A stretch of 64,000 bases of DNA. It comes from CAZUCE01 sp964619265. GTDB lineage: Bacteria > Planctomycetota > UBA1135 > GCA-002686595. Each line of letters opens with the position of its first letter. The first letter of the stretch is position 1. Position numbers and translations under genes: made by a program. The DNA lies in NCBI GenBank assembly GCA_964619265.1, contig CAZUCE010000005.1, forward strand, positions 62,001-126,000. Reading direction: 5' to 3'. Under the pieces are notes generated by a model. The model had not been told where the DNA came from. It made no database searches and saw nothing but the letters and a program-made list of their open reading frames with translations. Of this stretch, positions 17,388 through 26,508 are shown piece after piece.

Positions 17388-17789
17388 ATGGTCGACGGCC
17401 TCCCTCATCTTCTAACCCTGTTCGCTCAGGCGCAGCCCAAGGGCTTCAACTGGGACACGTTCGTCAAGATCGTGATCCTGCTGGTTCTGTACCCCGTTTG
17501 GTGGCCGGTCCTGAAAGCGCTCTACAACGACTTCCAGGGGGCCCTTTGGGAGGAAGGCGGGCTGTTCGGACGCGAGCCCAGCGAGCGCGAGCTGGCTGAG
17601 CTGAAGGATCGCTACGGTGGTTACCGGAGCCCGCTGCGCAGCGAAACCCATGAGCAGTACCTCGATCGCGTTCGCTCGGGGCGAGGATTCCGAGCCCCCC
17701 TCGAGGACGACTACGAGAATTCGGCCCCCGATTGGTCCCAGGGTGGCATCGGGTCCAGCGGTGGCGGCCCTCGCCCTCGAAGCTTCTAG
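17388..17789 (+). CDS. small single-pass membrane protein, unknown function
   Basis: A 133-aa protein with one membrane helix (about residues 23-45; FVKIVILLVLYPVWWPVLKAL) and a hydrophilic C-terminal half that ends in a Gly/Ser/Pro-rich, probably disordered tail. I do not recognise the family. Codon use and the clean hydrophobic helix support a real gene. It lies between tRNA-Arg and the convergent tRNA-His. Confidence 0.65.
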   Translation: MVDGLPHLLTLFAQAQPKGFNWDTFVKIVILLVLYPVWWPVLKALYNDFQGALWEEGGLFGREPSERELAELKDRYGGYRSPLRSETHEQYLDRVRSGRGFRAPLEDDYENSAPDWSQGGIGSSGGGPRPRSF

Positions 17790-17859
17790 GGCAGCTGCCT
17801 CCCGAGACCTGCCCGATGGCCTCGCTAGGCGTGGCCCGGGGCTCCCGGGGGGGCAAGGA

Positions 17860-17937
17860 TGGGGTGAGTGATGGGAATCGAACCCACGACCCCCTGAACC
17901 ACAATCAGGTGCTCTAACCGACTGAGCTACACCCACC
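17860..17937 (-). tRNA. tRNA-His (GUG)
   Basis: Minus-strand cloverleaf with anticodon arm CCTGA-TTGTGGT-TCAGG (anticodon GTG), T arm GTGGG-TTCGATT-CCCAT, and the extra 5' G-1 opposite C73 that marks tRNA-His. The terminal CCA is encoded. Confidence 0.97.
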
Positions 17938-17947
17938 AGCCGCGCAG

Positions 17948-17953
17948 AGAATA
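17948..17953 (-). promoter_or_regulatory. candidate -10 (TATTCT) of tRNA-His
   Basis: Minus-strand TATTCT, 10 bases before the G-1 of tRNA-His. A weak TAGCAC lies about 18 bases further upstream. Confidence 0.55.
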
Positions 17954-18242
17954 GCCACCCAAGCGGGTGCTGTGCTAGGGGGCAGCCCTTTGGATCGCGA
18001 ATTTTCGGGGGGGCGCTCTAGCCCCTTGAACCGGAGATCCCGCAAGAGCCGGGCGGAATTTCCTCCCACCTGGCTCAGCCGAGGTAGCGTTTCCCTGAGG
18101 TCCGCCGCGACCTCTGCCGGAACCGGGCTCCGTCTTCGGAGTGGTTTCACGGTTTCCAGTCTCCCCGGTGTCTACCCACGCGGCGCCCCCCCCCCAGGGT
18201 GCTCCCAACTCCACGGCCCGGACCGTCCACCGCGACCCCGCC
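17954..18242. other. intergenic, tRNA-His to beta-barrel-like gene
   Basis: Runs of C and G and no recognisable gene. Presumably holds the promoter of the gene at 18243; an upstream in-frame start at 18141 exists but adds a non-signal-like sequence. Confidence 0.4.
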
Positions 18243-19049
18243 ATGCTTTCCTCCAACGTATCGCTCACCTCTCAACGCTTCGGCGTCCTCGGCCTGCTCG
18301 CCGCAATGGCCAGCTGCTACACCCCCACCATCGACGTCATGCCGCGCGTCCTCGCCGTCGAGCTCGATGGTTCGTTCTCGGCCAACGACGGCTCCTTGCC
18401 CTTGGGTTCGAATGACTTCGGCACCCTCCGGATCGAGGACGAGCCGGCTGCTTTCACGCCGCGTGTCGATTGGACTTCCGGGCGCTGGGATTGGACCGCG
18501 GACTGGATCGGGCAGGACTTTGATGGCATTGGTGATCTCGAAGCCGGACTCGTCATCGATGGGGTCGTCTTCCCGCAGGGGAACACGGTCGCCACCGACA
18601 CGGAGCTGGGCCTCGGCCGACTGGCTGCGACCTACGACCTGGTTGCACACCCCGACACGATCGTCGGCCTCGGAGCCGGAGTCGGCTTTGTCCGTGCCGA
18701 GGCAGTGATCCGAGACCTCGATTCCGGTGCGATCAGCGAAACCGACCAGGACGGCATTGCGCCGCACTTCGTCGGTCGCCTGGGCCACGTGTTTGGCGAA
18801 CTGGAGTTCCAACTGCTGGTTGGCTGGCTCGACTTCCAGCTCAACGACATCGACACGGAGTACTTCGATGCCGATGCGTTCCTGCGTTGGCGTTTCCGGA
18901 GCCGTGACGAGGGAATTACCTGGGCTCTCGTGGCGGGCTACCGCCACCTGCTCGTGGATAGCTCCTACAACGAGGAAGATTTCGACGAGGACATCGATTG
19001 GAAGAGCGAGCTGCGCGGGCCCTACCTCGGCTTCTCCGTCGGCTTCTGA
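18243..19049 (+). CDS. outer-membrane beta-barrel-like lipoprotein, unknown function
   Basis: From the ATG at 18243 the 268-aa product has a signal sequence with a lipobox-like LLAAMASC (Cys near residue 25). The rest alternates amphipathic strands ending in aromatic residues and finishes with Phe (LGFSVGF), typical of outer-membrane beta-barrels, rich in Asp, Gly and Trp. A barrel with a lipobox is unusual, so the Cys may be coincidental and the signal a plain Sec type. No enzyme motif. It stands alone before the E1-like gene, 93 bp away. Confidence 0.72.
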   Translation: MLSSNVSLTSQRFGVLGLLAAMASCYTPTIDVMPRVLAVELDGSFSANDGSLPLGSNDFGTLRIEDEPAAFTPRVDWTSGRWDWTADWIGQDFDGIGDLEAGLVIDGVVFPQGNTVATDTELGLGRLAATYDLVAHPDTIVGLGAGVGFVRAEAVIRDLDSGAISETDQDGIAPHFVGRLGHVFGELEFQLLVGWLDFQLNDIDTEYFDADAFLRWRFRSRDEGITWALVAGYRHLLVDSSYNEEDFDEDIDWKSELRGPYLGFSVGF

Positions 19050-19127
19050 CCTCGCTTTTTCGGATCGCGGCGCCGCCGCGCGCCGGAAAGCTCTCGCGAA
19101 AGCCCCACGGGCCCCCGCGCCGGGGTC

Positions 19128-19133
19128 TATCCT
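19128..19133 (+). promoter_or_regulatory. candidate -10 (TATCCT), leaderless spacing
   Basis: TANNNT hexamer 9 bases before the ATG at 19143. A GGAGG lies between but only 2 bases from the ATG, too close for a normal ribosome site. Confidence 0.4.
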
Positions 19134-19142
19134 CGGAGGTCC

Positions 19143-20225
19143 ATGGGACCTTCCGAATTCTTAGCTGACGCTGCCGCGGTCACCAGCGGCTCTGAAACCG
19201 GCCCGCGATTCGCAAAGCAGGTGCGCTTCGCGCCGCTGGGCCCAGCTGGCCAGCAACGCCTCGAAGAGCGCCGTGTGCTGGTCGTGGGCGTGGGAGCTTT
19301 GGGCTGCGCGCTCAGTCAATCCATGGTGCGCTCCGGTGTAGGGCAGCTCCTCCTGGTAGATCGCGACGTGGTGGACGTCTCCAATTTGCCCCGCCAGGTG
19401 TTGTTCTCGGAACAGGATGCGGTTCAGTCGCTCCCCAAGGTGGAAGCGGCGGCCCGCGAATTGGAACGGATCGGCGGCCCCACGCGCCTCGATCCACGCT
19501 GTGAACACCTCGGTGCCCACAATGTGGCCGAGTTGCTCGAGGGCGTCGACTTGGTTCTGGATGGAACCGACAACCTAGCCACGCGCTACCTATTGAACGA
19601 CGCATGCGTTCGAGCCGACTTGCCATGGGTCTATGGCGGTGTGGTTGGATCGGGCGGAATGGTCTTGCCGATTCGTCCTGGGACCGGCCCCTGCCTGCGC
19701 TGCGTTTTTCCTGAACCGCCTCCCCTGGGTTCCCTTGAAACGTGCGACTCGGCCGGGGTTTTGCAACCCGCGGTCGCCGCCGTTGCCGCGCTTGGGGCCG
19801 GCGCTGCCCTGCGCTTACTCGCCGCGCAAGATTCCCCGCCCGAGGAGAGCGCCTCGCTGCTCGAGTGCGATGTGTGGACCGGCTCCCTGCGCCGATTGGA
19901 ACTCCGCCGGGATCCGCAGTGCCCGGCCTGCGGGCGTGGCGAATTTGAGTTCCTCGACGCGGCGGTGGCCGAAGAGGCGGTCGCTCTGTGCGGTCGCAAC
20001 GCCGTTCAAGTCCCAGCGCCCCCTTCCGGAGGCGTGGACCTTGCGGTTCTCAGCCAGCGGGTGGAACGTTCCGGAGCCGGCTCCGTTTCACGCACGGGGC
20101 TGTTGTTGCGGTTTGAAGTCGAAGGCCTGCGGCTCACCGTTTTTCCAGACGGGCGAACTTTGGTCGAAGGCTGCGAGGATCCGGTTCGCGCCCGGGCGGT
20201 GGTGGATCGCTGGATCGGGGCGTGA
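19143..20225 (+). CDS. E1-like adenylyltransferase (ThiF/MoeB/HesA family)
   Basis: Activates the C-terminal Gly-Gly of a ubiquitin-like sulfur carrier (ThiS or MoaD) by adenylation. The 360-aa product has the nucleotide loop VGVGALGCALSQ, the VDRDVVDVSNLPRQVLF motif with the Arg of the active site, the DGTDNLATRYLLND segment, and two zinc Cys pairs (PCLRC and CPACG). After the second pair there is a C-terminal domain of about 85 residues (LRFEVEGLRLTVFPDGRTLVEG), as seen in some ThiF/MoeB relatives. ThiF and MoeB cannot be told apart from sequence; the following MobA-like gene favours molybdenum cofactor. The stop overlaps the next start. Confidence 0.88.
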   Translation: MGPSEFLADAAAVTSGSETGPRFAKQVRFAPLGPAGQQRLEERRVLVVGVGALGCALSQSMVRSGVGQLLLVDRDVVDVSNLPRQVLFSEQDAVQSLPKVEAAARELERIGGPTRLDPRCEHLGAHNVAELLEGVDLVLDGTDNLATRYLLNDACVRADLPWVYGGVVGSGGMVLPIRPGTGPCLRCVFPEPPPLGSLETCDSAGVLQPAVAAVAALGAGAALRLLAAQDSPPEESASLLECDVWTGSLRRLELRRDPQCPACGRGEFEFLDAAVAEEAVALCGRNAVQVPAPPSGGVDLAVLSQRVERSGAGSVSRTGLLLRFEVEGLRLTVFPDGRTLVEGCEDPVRARAVVDRWIGA

Positions 20226-20881
20226 GTCCGGGCCACCAAGGGAGCACCGACCTCCGTCCACTGAACCTGATCGTGCTCGCGGCGGGCGCCTCCACTCGAT
20301 TGGGTCAGGCCAAGGCCCTCGCACAACTGGGCCCATGCACCGCGCTGGAGCACCTCCTGAACAGCTGGGAGGCCGCCGGAGAGTCCTTGGCCAAGGCTAC
20401 GGTGGTTCTGGGAGGCGAGTTCGCTCGGATCGCGCCTCGGGTGCCTGCGCCCGTTCGCGCCCTCGAAAATCCAAACTGGGCTCTGGGGAGAACCGGATCC
20501 CTCCAGCGAGCCATCGAGGCGTCCCCTCCCTGCGATGCCCTGGTTTCCTCGGTCGATACTCCCCTGGTTGCCCCTAGGACCCTGCGCATCCTGCTCGAGG
20601 CGTGGCGGTCCGCGGGCTGTCCGGCCCGGGGCTGGCTCGCCCCTGCCACCTCCCCGAATCCTGATCATCCCGCACGCCCGGGCCATCCGATTCTGATCGG
20701 CCGCGACTTGTTGCAAGTGGCTCTGAACTTGGGCCCGGACGAACCCCTTCGAGATCTGCGCGACCTCGCCAAGCCGCTGTTTCTCGAAGTCGTCCAGGAT
20801 CCGGCGATCCACGACGACCTGGATACCCCCTTGGACTTGCATCGGCTCCAGAGCCGATTCCCGATGTCTGGCGGCAACTAG
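20222..20881 (+). CDS. MobA/MocA-like nucleotidyltransferase
   Basis: A 219-aa NTP transferase with the signature LAAGASTRLGQAKAL, the ENPNWALGRTGSLQRAI segment and VDTPLV, as in MocA/MobA proteins that attach CMP or GMP to molybdopterin. It starts with GTG overlapping the previous stop (GTGA), so it is coupled to the E1-like gene. Together with moaA at 40 kb this suggests molybdenum cofactor synthesis, though none of the other Moco genes is here. Confidence 0.83.
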   Translation: MSPGHQGSTDLRPLNLIVLAAGASTRLGQAKALAQLGPCTALEHLLNSWEAAGESLAKATVVLGGEFARIAPRVPAPVRALENPNWALGRTGSLQRAIEASPPCDALVSSVDTPLVAPRTLRILLEAWRSAGCPARGWLAPATSPNPDHPARPGHPILIGRDLLQVALNLGPDEPLRDLRDLAKPLFLEVVQDPAIHDDLDTPLDLHRLQSRFPMSGGN

Positions 20882-21260
20882 CGAGCTGGTGCGAGTCACA
20901 CCGCAGGAACCAAAACCCGGTTCGATGGTCTTGGCACACCGGCAAAGCGATCCCCGAGAGCCAGCTGGATAGCTCTCCGTGTCCGGGAGATGAGGCCCGA
21001 GGCGTTCGGGACTCTCCATGAGAAGACGCCCTCGCCGCGCCCCCTTGGGGTGTCGAGACGCCTCGCCCTGGGCGGCCCGCCTCGGACGCAGCGGGCCCCT
21101 AGGGTTAGCCCGGTGGCGACATTTCTCAGGCGAAGAAGCGGAATTGGGCTGAAGCCAACTCCAGGGGCACGCCGATACCACCTTCCAGCCGGTCCCAATC
21201 CCCTCCTGAGCTCTTCCCTGCCTCCCCCGCGAAGCCCCCTTTGGTCCTGACCCTAACCCG
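20882..21260. other. intergenic, no gene seen
   Basis: About 380 bp between two rightward genes. Frames through it are antisense-like Arg-rich noise. I see no clear terminator or promoter hexamer. Confidence 0.45.
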
Positions 21261-24200
21261 ATGAGTTTTCAAGGAGATGTGGCTGGTATTGGCCTCGGCG
21301 AGCTACTGCAAGGGCTAGCTCGCGGCGGCAAGGATGGGGTGCTGACGTTGTACGGAGACGGAGATCTGACCGCGCGCTTGGGCCTGCAGGGGTCCCAGGT
21401 CTATCTGCTGGAAGGCCCCGACGAAGATCCGGATCAGTGGCGACTGCGCGCCGACCGAGCCTGGTTCCTCGCGCCCGACCCGGGATTGGACGCCGATCGC
21501 CGCGAATCGATCGCGCGCTCGTCCCGCCGAGAGGCGCTGTTCCAGATGCTCGAGGCGCCGAACCTGCACTTCCGGTTCGAGCCTGGCCCGCTGCCAAGTC
21601 CCAAGGGACGTCTGGATTCAGGAAGTTCATTCCAAATCGACGACCCGTTCGGAGGGCAATCCCCCTGGGGACCTGGTGTCGGTGTCGAATTTCTGTTGTT
21701 GGAATACGCACGGATTGCCGACGAATCCAGCGCCGATGCACGGCCTGAGGAATACGACGTTCCGGTGCTCCTTCAACAGATTCCCGAAGGCGAGGCGCAG
21801 TCCATTGGCCAGCAGATCGACGGGTGTTCGACGGTCCTCGAAATCGCCGACCGCGTGGGCTGGCCGGTCCTCCAGGCACGCGGAGCTCTCAGTGAGTTGA
21901 TCACCAAGGGCGTGGTACGCGTCGCGACCCACGAGGAACAGCTTGCCCTGGGGCACGCAGAGCTCGAAGCCGATCGATTCGATCGAGCCGCCCTTCACCT
22001 GATCGCCTGGCTCGACAAGGCTCCGGCCGGACCGCCCCTGCACGCGGAAGCCGAACTGGTATACGACTGCTGGGAGGGCGGGCTGATCCGCCGGACCCTG
22101 CCCGACCTGGGGCACAAATATTCGCGCACCCTGATGCGCAAACTCGACCTGATCGATCCGGACTTGGATCGCCAGATCGATCGTTGGCGAGAACTCGCGC
22201 AGCTAGCCGAGGCGCCCCAGGTTGCCAAGCTTCACTACCACGCGCTGCGCACCCGCCTTCCCCAAGATCAACGGCAAGGTGCCGACTCCGAGCTGCTGCG
22301 GATCGCGCGGCATTGCCTGGCCCGTGGCCAGTTCTCGCGAGCCCAATCCATCCTGCGCGTCGTCTCCGAGCTGGCCCCCGCATCGCTGGGGACCCGCATC
22401 GAGCTCGGCACCCGCCTTCTGGAGGCGGACCTCGTCGATCTTGGCGCAGACTGGATGGTGGAAGCCGCCCAGGAGTTGATCGTCTCGGGTGATTACGAGC
22501 GCGCGATCGCTGTCTTGCACTCGTTGCTTCAGTCGGCACCCAATCACCGGGTTGCCAACGGCATGCTGCTTGAGACTCGCGAGCGCGTTCGCCGCAAGGC
22601 TCGTCGCCGCTGGCACACGCTTGCCGCCGTCTCACTGGCGGTGATCGTGTCTGGTGCCGGAGTGGTCCGGTTCCAGATATCCCGGGATCGTGAAGCGAAG
22701 CTGGTCGAAATCACCGACATTCTCGATCAGCCCGACCAAGCGATCGCGATGCTCGAGAAGTACTTCCCGACCGACGACAGTCAGCGGGTGATCGCTCTGC
22801 GACTTGCCGTCCACAAGCGCAAGCAAGCCGAGCAAGAATCCCAGGCGAGTGCCTGGCTTGGCCGCTTCGAGTCCATCGAGAGCATGATCCGGTCCGGAAA
22901 CCTGACGGACGCCTATGGGGCCATCGTCGAACTTCCCAAGCCCCCGGACAGCACGACGTCAGGACGCAGAGACTGGGGCACCCAGGGCGACTTGCTGACC
23001 AAACTGGCCAACGAACTGGAGAAGCAAGCGGATCAAGAGGATCCCGGGCTCGAAGCCACCCCAGCCCAGCTGGAAGAAGAAGCGAAGGTCCTCGAGACGA
23101 TCGAGGAGATCGCCACGGCGGCCAAAACTCGCCGCTCGGTCGAGCCGTTTGGCCCCTTTGCTCAGCGCACCCTCGACTTGGCTGAGCGCGTCTCAACCCG
23201 TCGTGTCGAGCGCGCCGTCGACCTCGAGGTCCGTGATCGCAAGAATCACGAGAGCCTCCAGGAGCAACACCTGGCCGCAGCCCGGCAGCATTCAGCCGCT
23301 GGAGAGTTGATTCAATCGCTCGAGGACTACGATGCGTTGCTTGAGCTGGATACCGATGGCAGCCTCGCGCCGATTTTGGCTGTGGAACTCGACGAAGTTC
23401 GCCAGCAAAAGAAGGCCTTGGACATGGCCCTCGATCAGGCCCGAGCCGGACAGCACACCCAAGCTCTCGCGACGCTGGTGGAAGCGCATCTCGATCCCGG
23501 CATCTTCTTGCTGCCCTGGCGCGTGACGAGCACGCCGGCCGGTGCGCAGGTCCTGCTGTCCGACGGCACGACCCACACCACACCGTTCGCGATGGACAGC
23601 GCAGCGGGTTCGCCCCTACGCCTTGAGTTCACCATGGAGGGCACCGAAGGCGCTCGTCTGGAGGTCGATCGTCCTGGCGATGTGCACGTCATGTTGCACC
23701 GCAGCCCCGAGCGGGTCTGGGTTTCCGAACGGCTGGTCGAGGCTATCCCGGTAGCGATCGGCGGCGATGAGATCATCGCGGACCGACTCGGACGAGTCGA
23801 TCGCATCGACCCAAGTGGCGAGGTCATCTGGACGCGCGAATTGGAAACTCTCGGTGGAATCTCGCGCACGCCCCGTTTCCTTCCCTCTCGGCCCGGCACC
23901 TTGTTGGTGTTGTCCGAGGACGGGAAAGCGTGGCTGATCGATGCGGAAACCGGGGAAGCCGAAGGCCCCTGGGCCTCGAATTCGGCTCCCAAAGAGGGGC
24001 TGCTCAATCTGCGCAACGTCAGCCTTGCGGCCCTGTTCGACGATGGCAACATGGCCATTTGGGAGGACGGACTGATTCCCCGCGTGCAAAGCGCTCGCAG
24101 CCTTTTGGACCAGCCGGATTACTGGCAGGACGAGAACGGATCCGAGATCTTCGATCACGCCAAGGTTCTGCGTCGCGGGACCTCCGAGGCATCCGACCTG

Positions 24201-24401
24201 GGCAGCTCCTGGAACGCCTGGCGAATCGAGGTGCTCGACGACCGCTACTTGGTTCGCAAGAGCGGCCGCGAGCCGGAGACGTTCACGATTCGCCGGGTCG
24301 GCCGCTGGCAGTTCGTCGCCTGGGAACGCCCCAGTGCGCTCGCCGAGAACGGGCGTCTGTGGGTCTCGGACGAATCCGGGCTGCGCTCCTTTTTGCCCTA
24401 A
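21261..24401 (+). CDS. large DUF4388 (PATAN) membrane protein with beta-propeller-like end
   Basis: A 1046-aa protein. Residues 1-125 match the DUF4388/PATAN type (MSFQGDVAGIGLGELLQGLA, then DGVLTLYGDG), found in bacterial signalling and gliding proteins. Residues 130-445 are helical with TPR-like pairs. A single membrane helix lies at about 453-471, after a run of Arg and Lys (positive-inside). The region 475-745 is mostly helical and coiled. About 755-815 is a PEGA-like beta segment, and 820-1045 has repeated strand blocks with Trp-Asp-Gly motifs resembling a PQQ-type propeller. So the cytoplasmic half senses or scaffolds and the outer half binds something in the periplasm. No catalytic motif. 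Confidence 0.75.
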   Translation: MSFQGDVAGIGLGELLQGLARGGKDGVLTLYGDGDLTARLGLQGSQVYLLEGPDEDPDQWRLRADRAWFLAPDPGLDADRRESIARSSRREALFQMLEAPNLHFRFEPGPLPSPKGRLDSGSSFQIDDPFGGQSPWGPGVGVEFLLLEYARIADESSADARPEEYDVPVLLQQIPEGEAQSIGQQIDGCSTVLEIADRVGWPVLQARGALSELITKGVVRVATHEEQLALGHAELEADRFDRAALHLIAWLDKAPAGPPLHAEAELVYDCWEGGLIRRTLPDLGHKYSRTLMRKLDLIDPDLDRQIDRWRELAQLAEAPQVAKLHYHALRTRLPQDQRQGADSELLRIARHCLARGQFSRAQSILRVVSELAPASLGTRIELGTRLLEADLVDLGADWMVEAAQELIVSGDYERAIAVLHSLLQSAPNHRVANGMLLETRERVRRKARRRWHTLAAVSLAVIVSGAGVVRFQISRDREAKLVEITDILDQPDQAIAMLEKYFPTDDSQRVIALRLAVHKRKQAEQESQASAWLGRFESIESMIRSGNLTDAYGAIVELPKPPDSTTSGRRDWGTQGDLLTKLANELEKQADQEDPGLEATPAQLEEEAKVLETIEEIATAAKTRRSVEPFGPFAQRTLDLAERVSTRRVERAVDLEVRDRKNHESLQEQHLAAARQHSAAGELIQSLEDYDALLELDTDGSLAPILAVELDEVRQQKKALDMALDQARAGQHTQALATLVEAHLDPGIFLLPWRVTSTPAGAQVLLSDGTTHTTPFAMDSAAGSPLRLEFTMEGTEGARLEVDRPGDVHVMLHRSPERVWVSERLVEAIPVAIGGDEIIADRLGRVDRIDPSGEVIWTRELETLGGISRTPRFLPSRPGTLLVLSEDGKAWLIDAETGEAEGPWASNSAPKEGLLNLRNVSLAALFDDGNMAIWEDGLIPRVQSARSLLDQPDYWQDENGSEIFDHAKVLRRGTSEASDLGSSWNAWRIEVLDDRYLVRKSGREPETFTIRRVGRWQFVAWERPSALAENGRLWVSDESGLRSFLP

Positions 24402-24438
24402 GACGGGTGGACTCAGGGCGCAGAGCCAGAGCGCTGCG

Positions 24439-25599
24439 TCAGACGTCCACGCGGACGGGTGCCGACAATTCGGCACTCGCCATGGAAAGCAGTTGAATCG
24501 ACCACCCGCTGCTTCCATCGAAGCCTAGGCCAGCCCCGGCAGCCGGAAGAGCGACCTGAGTTTCAAATCGGCCGGTCCCGTCGAGCGCGAACAGAACCAG
24601 GCCTGGTCCGAACAACTGGGCAGCCAGCGCGGGATCACCAGGTTCCACGTAGAACGCTCCGAACCCTGGAAAGAACGTCGCGTCCAAGTAGCCAGAGGTC
24701 CCCGCCGGGATCACCGCCACAACTTCGCCCGGTTGCCCTTCAAGTACCGCGCGATCGATACCGCTTGCGGCGCCTGTTTCGAGCCAGATCGAAAGCGGAG
24801 TCTGGTCGCCGGGAGCCGTGGCGATCGCGTCGAGTTCATCGCCACCGAGCCCCAGCGCCAGTTCATCCGCAAGCAGGGCGGGGGAAGCTCCGATCCGGAG
24901 AATTCCGCCGTCCCAGGCACTGGGTGATTGGATGCACACGGCGATCTCGTCCCCGGGTAGGAGCGCGACTCCGTGAACATCTCCGAGCGCAGCGCCCGAA
25001 CCCGTGGCGATCAGGAGCGCATCTTGGACGTCCGCCTCCGTGGCCAACCGAACTACACTGCCGCCCGGTTCAAGTCGAAGCACATCTCCGTTGCTAATCG
25101 AGCCCAAAGGAGTCACGGGAAGGTCGCTCTGCAAGGAAAACACCAGCCGACCGGCCGAGTCCACGTCGAGACCATCTACGTCGAGACCCTCGGTCGTACC
25201 CAAGGCCGCTTGCAGGTCGGCCTCGGCTAAGATCACTTCGACACCACCTCCGGGCAGCAGGCCGAGAATGTCCCCGTCCTGAAAACCGCCCTGGTCGGAG
25301 AGCATCGAAAAGAGCATCGCGTGGCTCCACGAAGGGTTGTTTTTGACGAAGCCGATTGCATCCACGTCAGTCGGTACCAGGTCTCCTACGCCTCGCCAAT
25401 GACCGGCGGTTAAGAACGGGCGAACCGGCCTGTTCTCGGCCACGATCAACAGGTCCCCGTCTTCCAAAAAGGGCAGGGCGGGGGAGATCGCGCCCACGTC
25501 GCTGGTGGTGGACACGACAAAGGTGCTTTGGGCGAGCAGTTCGGGGGCTAAGGCGGCCAAGATCACAGGGGCGCGGAGTGCGAGAGGGAGGAAGTTCAT
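24439..25599 (-). CDS. exported protein, unknown function
   Basis: A 386-aa protein with a signal sequence (MNFLPLALRAPVILAALAPELLAQ, cleavage after about residue 24). The mature part is acidic, rich in Gly, Ala, Leu and Asp, with repeated strand patterns of the form GDVLRLEPGG and GDILGLLPGG that suggest a beta-propeller or beta-sandwich. The C-terminus resembles the strand-rich ends of some planctomycetal secreted proteins. Function not recognised. Convergent with the DUF4388 gene, 37 bp apart. Confidence 0.68.
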   Translation of the reverse strand: MNFLPLALRAPVILAALAPELLAQSTFVVSTTSDVGAISPALPFLEDGDLLIVAENRPVRPFLTAGHWRGVGDLVPTDVDAIGFVKNNPSWSHAMLFSMLSDQGGFQDGDILGLLPGGGVEVILAEADLQAALGTTEGLDVDGLDVDSAGRLVFSLQSDLPVTPLGSISNGDVLRLEPGGSVVRLATEADVQDALLIATGSGAALGDVHGVALLPGDEIAVCIQSPSAWDGGILRIGASPALLADELALGLGGDELDAIATAPGDQTPLSIWLETGAASGIDRAVLEGQPGEVVAVIPAGTSGYLDATFFPGFGAFYVEPGDPALAAQLFGPGLVLFALDGTGRFETQVALPAAGAGLGFDGSSGWSIQLLSMASAELSAPVRVDV

Positions 25600-25732
25600 C
25601 GGGGTAGTGGAAATCGAAGACAGGGACGGGTTTCAGGAGGGGCGACCCAACCAGGCGGACGTTTCGCACGCCTTTCGGTTACCGCTTCGCACGGATTCGG
25701 GTCCCCTGTTCCCGTTCCGAAGGCCCGGTCGC

Positions 25733-25738
25733 TACGCT
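25733..25738 (+). promoter_or_regulatory. candidate -10 (TACGCT), leaderless spacing
   Basis: TANNNT hexamer exactly 6 bases before the ATG at 25745, with no room for a Shine-Dalgarno site. Confidence 0.5.
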
Positions 25739-25744
25739 TCCGCC

Positions 25745-26473
25745 ATGGACTCAAACCGAATCCTTCTTGCTGGCCTCGCCGCGGCTACCCTGCTGACGAC
25801 GGGTTGGGTGATCGCACTTCCGCCTGGCGGACACGCGCCCGCGCGACTCGCAGACCTCCCCTGGCGGACCCTCTCTAGCCTTGCTTTCGAGCGTTGGTTG
25901 CTCGAGGAATGGACCCCGGGCCGTTCCGCTGATTTGAGTCCAGCCGATTTCGACGAACTGTCCACCAGCCTGGATCAGGACCCACGCACCGCGACGCGGG
26001 CGGCTTTGATGTTCGCCCACTCAGCGGACCCACGCGCGGTGGATCGCTTGCTCGTGCAGCTCGAAAAGCGAAACCTACACGAGGAGCGCGCGGACGATTC
26101 CGGGGACTGCACGGCAGCAGCTGCCCTCGGACGCATCGCAACGCCCGATCAAGCCGGGGATCGATTGGTGGCCTTGGCCATGGGAGCCGCCCCCCACCCG
26201 GACCTTGAAGTCCGCACCGAGTGTGCGCTCGCTGCTCTTGAGCTCGGCCGACGCGATGTGGTCCCTTTCCTTTTGCGCGTGTTGCGAATCGACACCCCCT
26301 CGGCGGAACGCGAGGGTCGCCTCACCCATTCGGAGACAACCGCTTGGCCCCGCGGCCGAGCTGCGAAGGCCCTTCACGACCTGGCGGGCCGGCCATATTT
26401 CGAACGAACCGATGCTTCGGTGGACGAACGCGAAGCGCTCGCGGATCAGCTAGAGGCCTTGCTGCAGCCTTGA
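25745..26473 (+). CDS. exported helical-repeat (HEAT-like) protein
   Basis: A 242-aa protein with an N-terminal membrane or signal segment (residues 6-27), then alpha-helical repeats. Segments such as CTAAAALGRIATPDQAGDRL and CALAALELGRRDVVPFLLRVL have the HEAT or PBS-lyase repeat look. Likely a periplasmic or membrane-tethered scaffold. The start is supported by the promoter-like hexamer 6 bases upstream. It converges on asnS with a 35-bp gap. Confidence 0.72.
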   Translation: MDSNRILLAGLAAATLLTTGWVIALPPGGHAPARLADLPWRTLSSLAFERWLLEEWTPGRSADLSPADFDELSTSLDQDPRTATRAALMFAHSADPRAVDRLLVQLEKRNLHEERADDSGDCTAAAALGRIATPDQAGDRLVALAMGAAPHPDLEVRTECALAALELGRRDVVPFLLRVLRIDTPSAEREGRLTHSETTAWPRGRAAKALHDLAGRPYFERTDASVDEREALADQLEALLQP

Positions 26474-26508
26474 ACCAGTTCTAGGGCGAGCTGCCTTCGG
26501 CCGGTGGC

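Noticed and set aside
20925..20950. TGGCAC followed by CAAAG, considered as a sigma-54 promoter
   Set aside because: Lacks the TTGC half at the right distance; only the site at 58308 fits.
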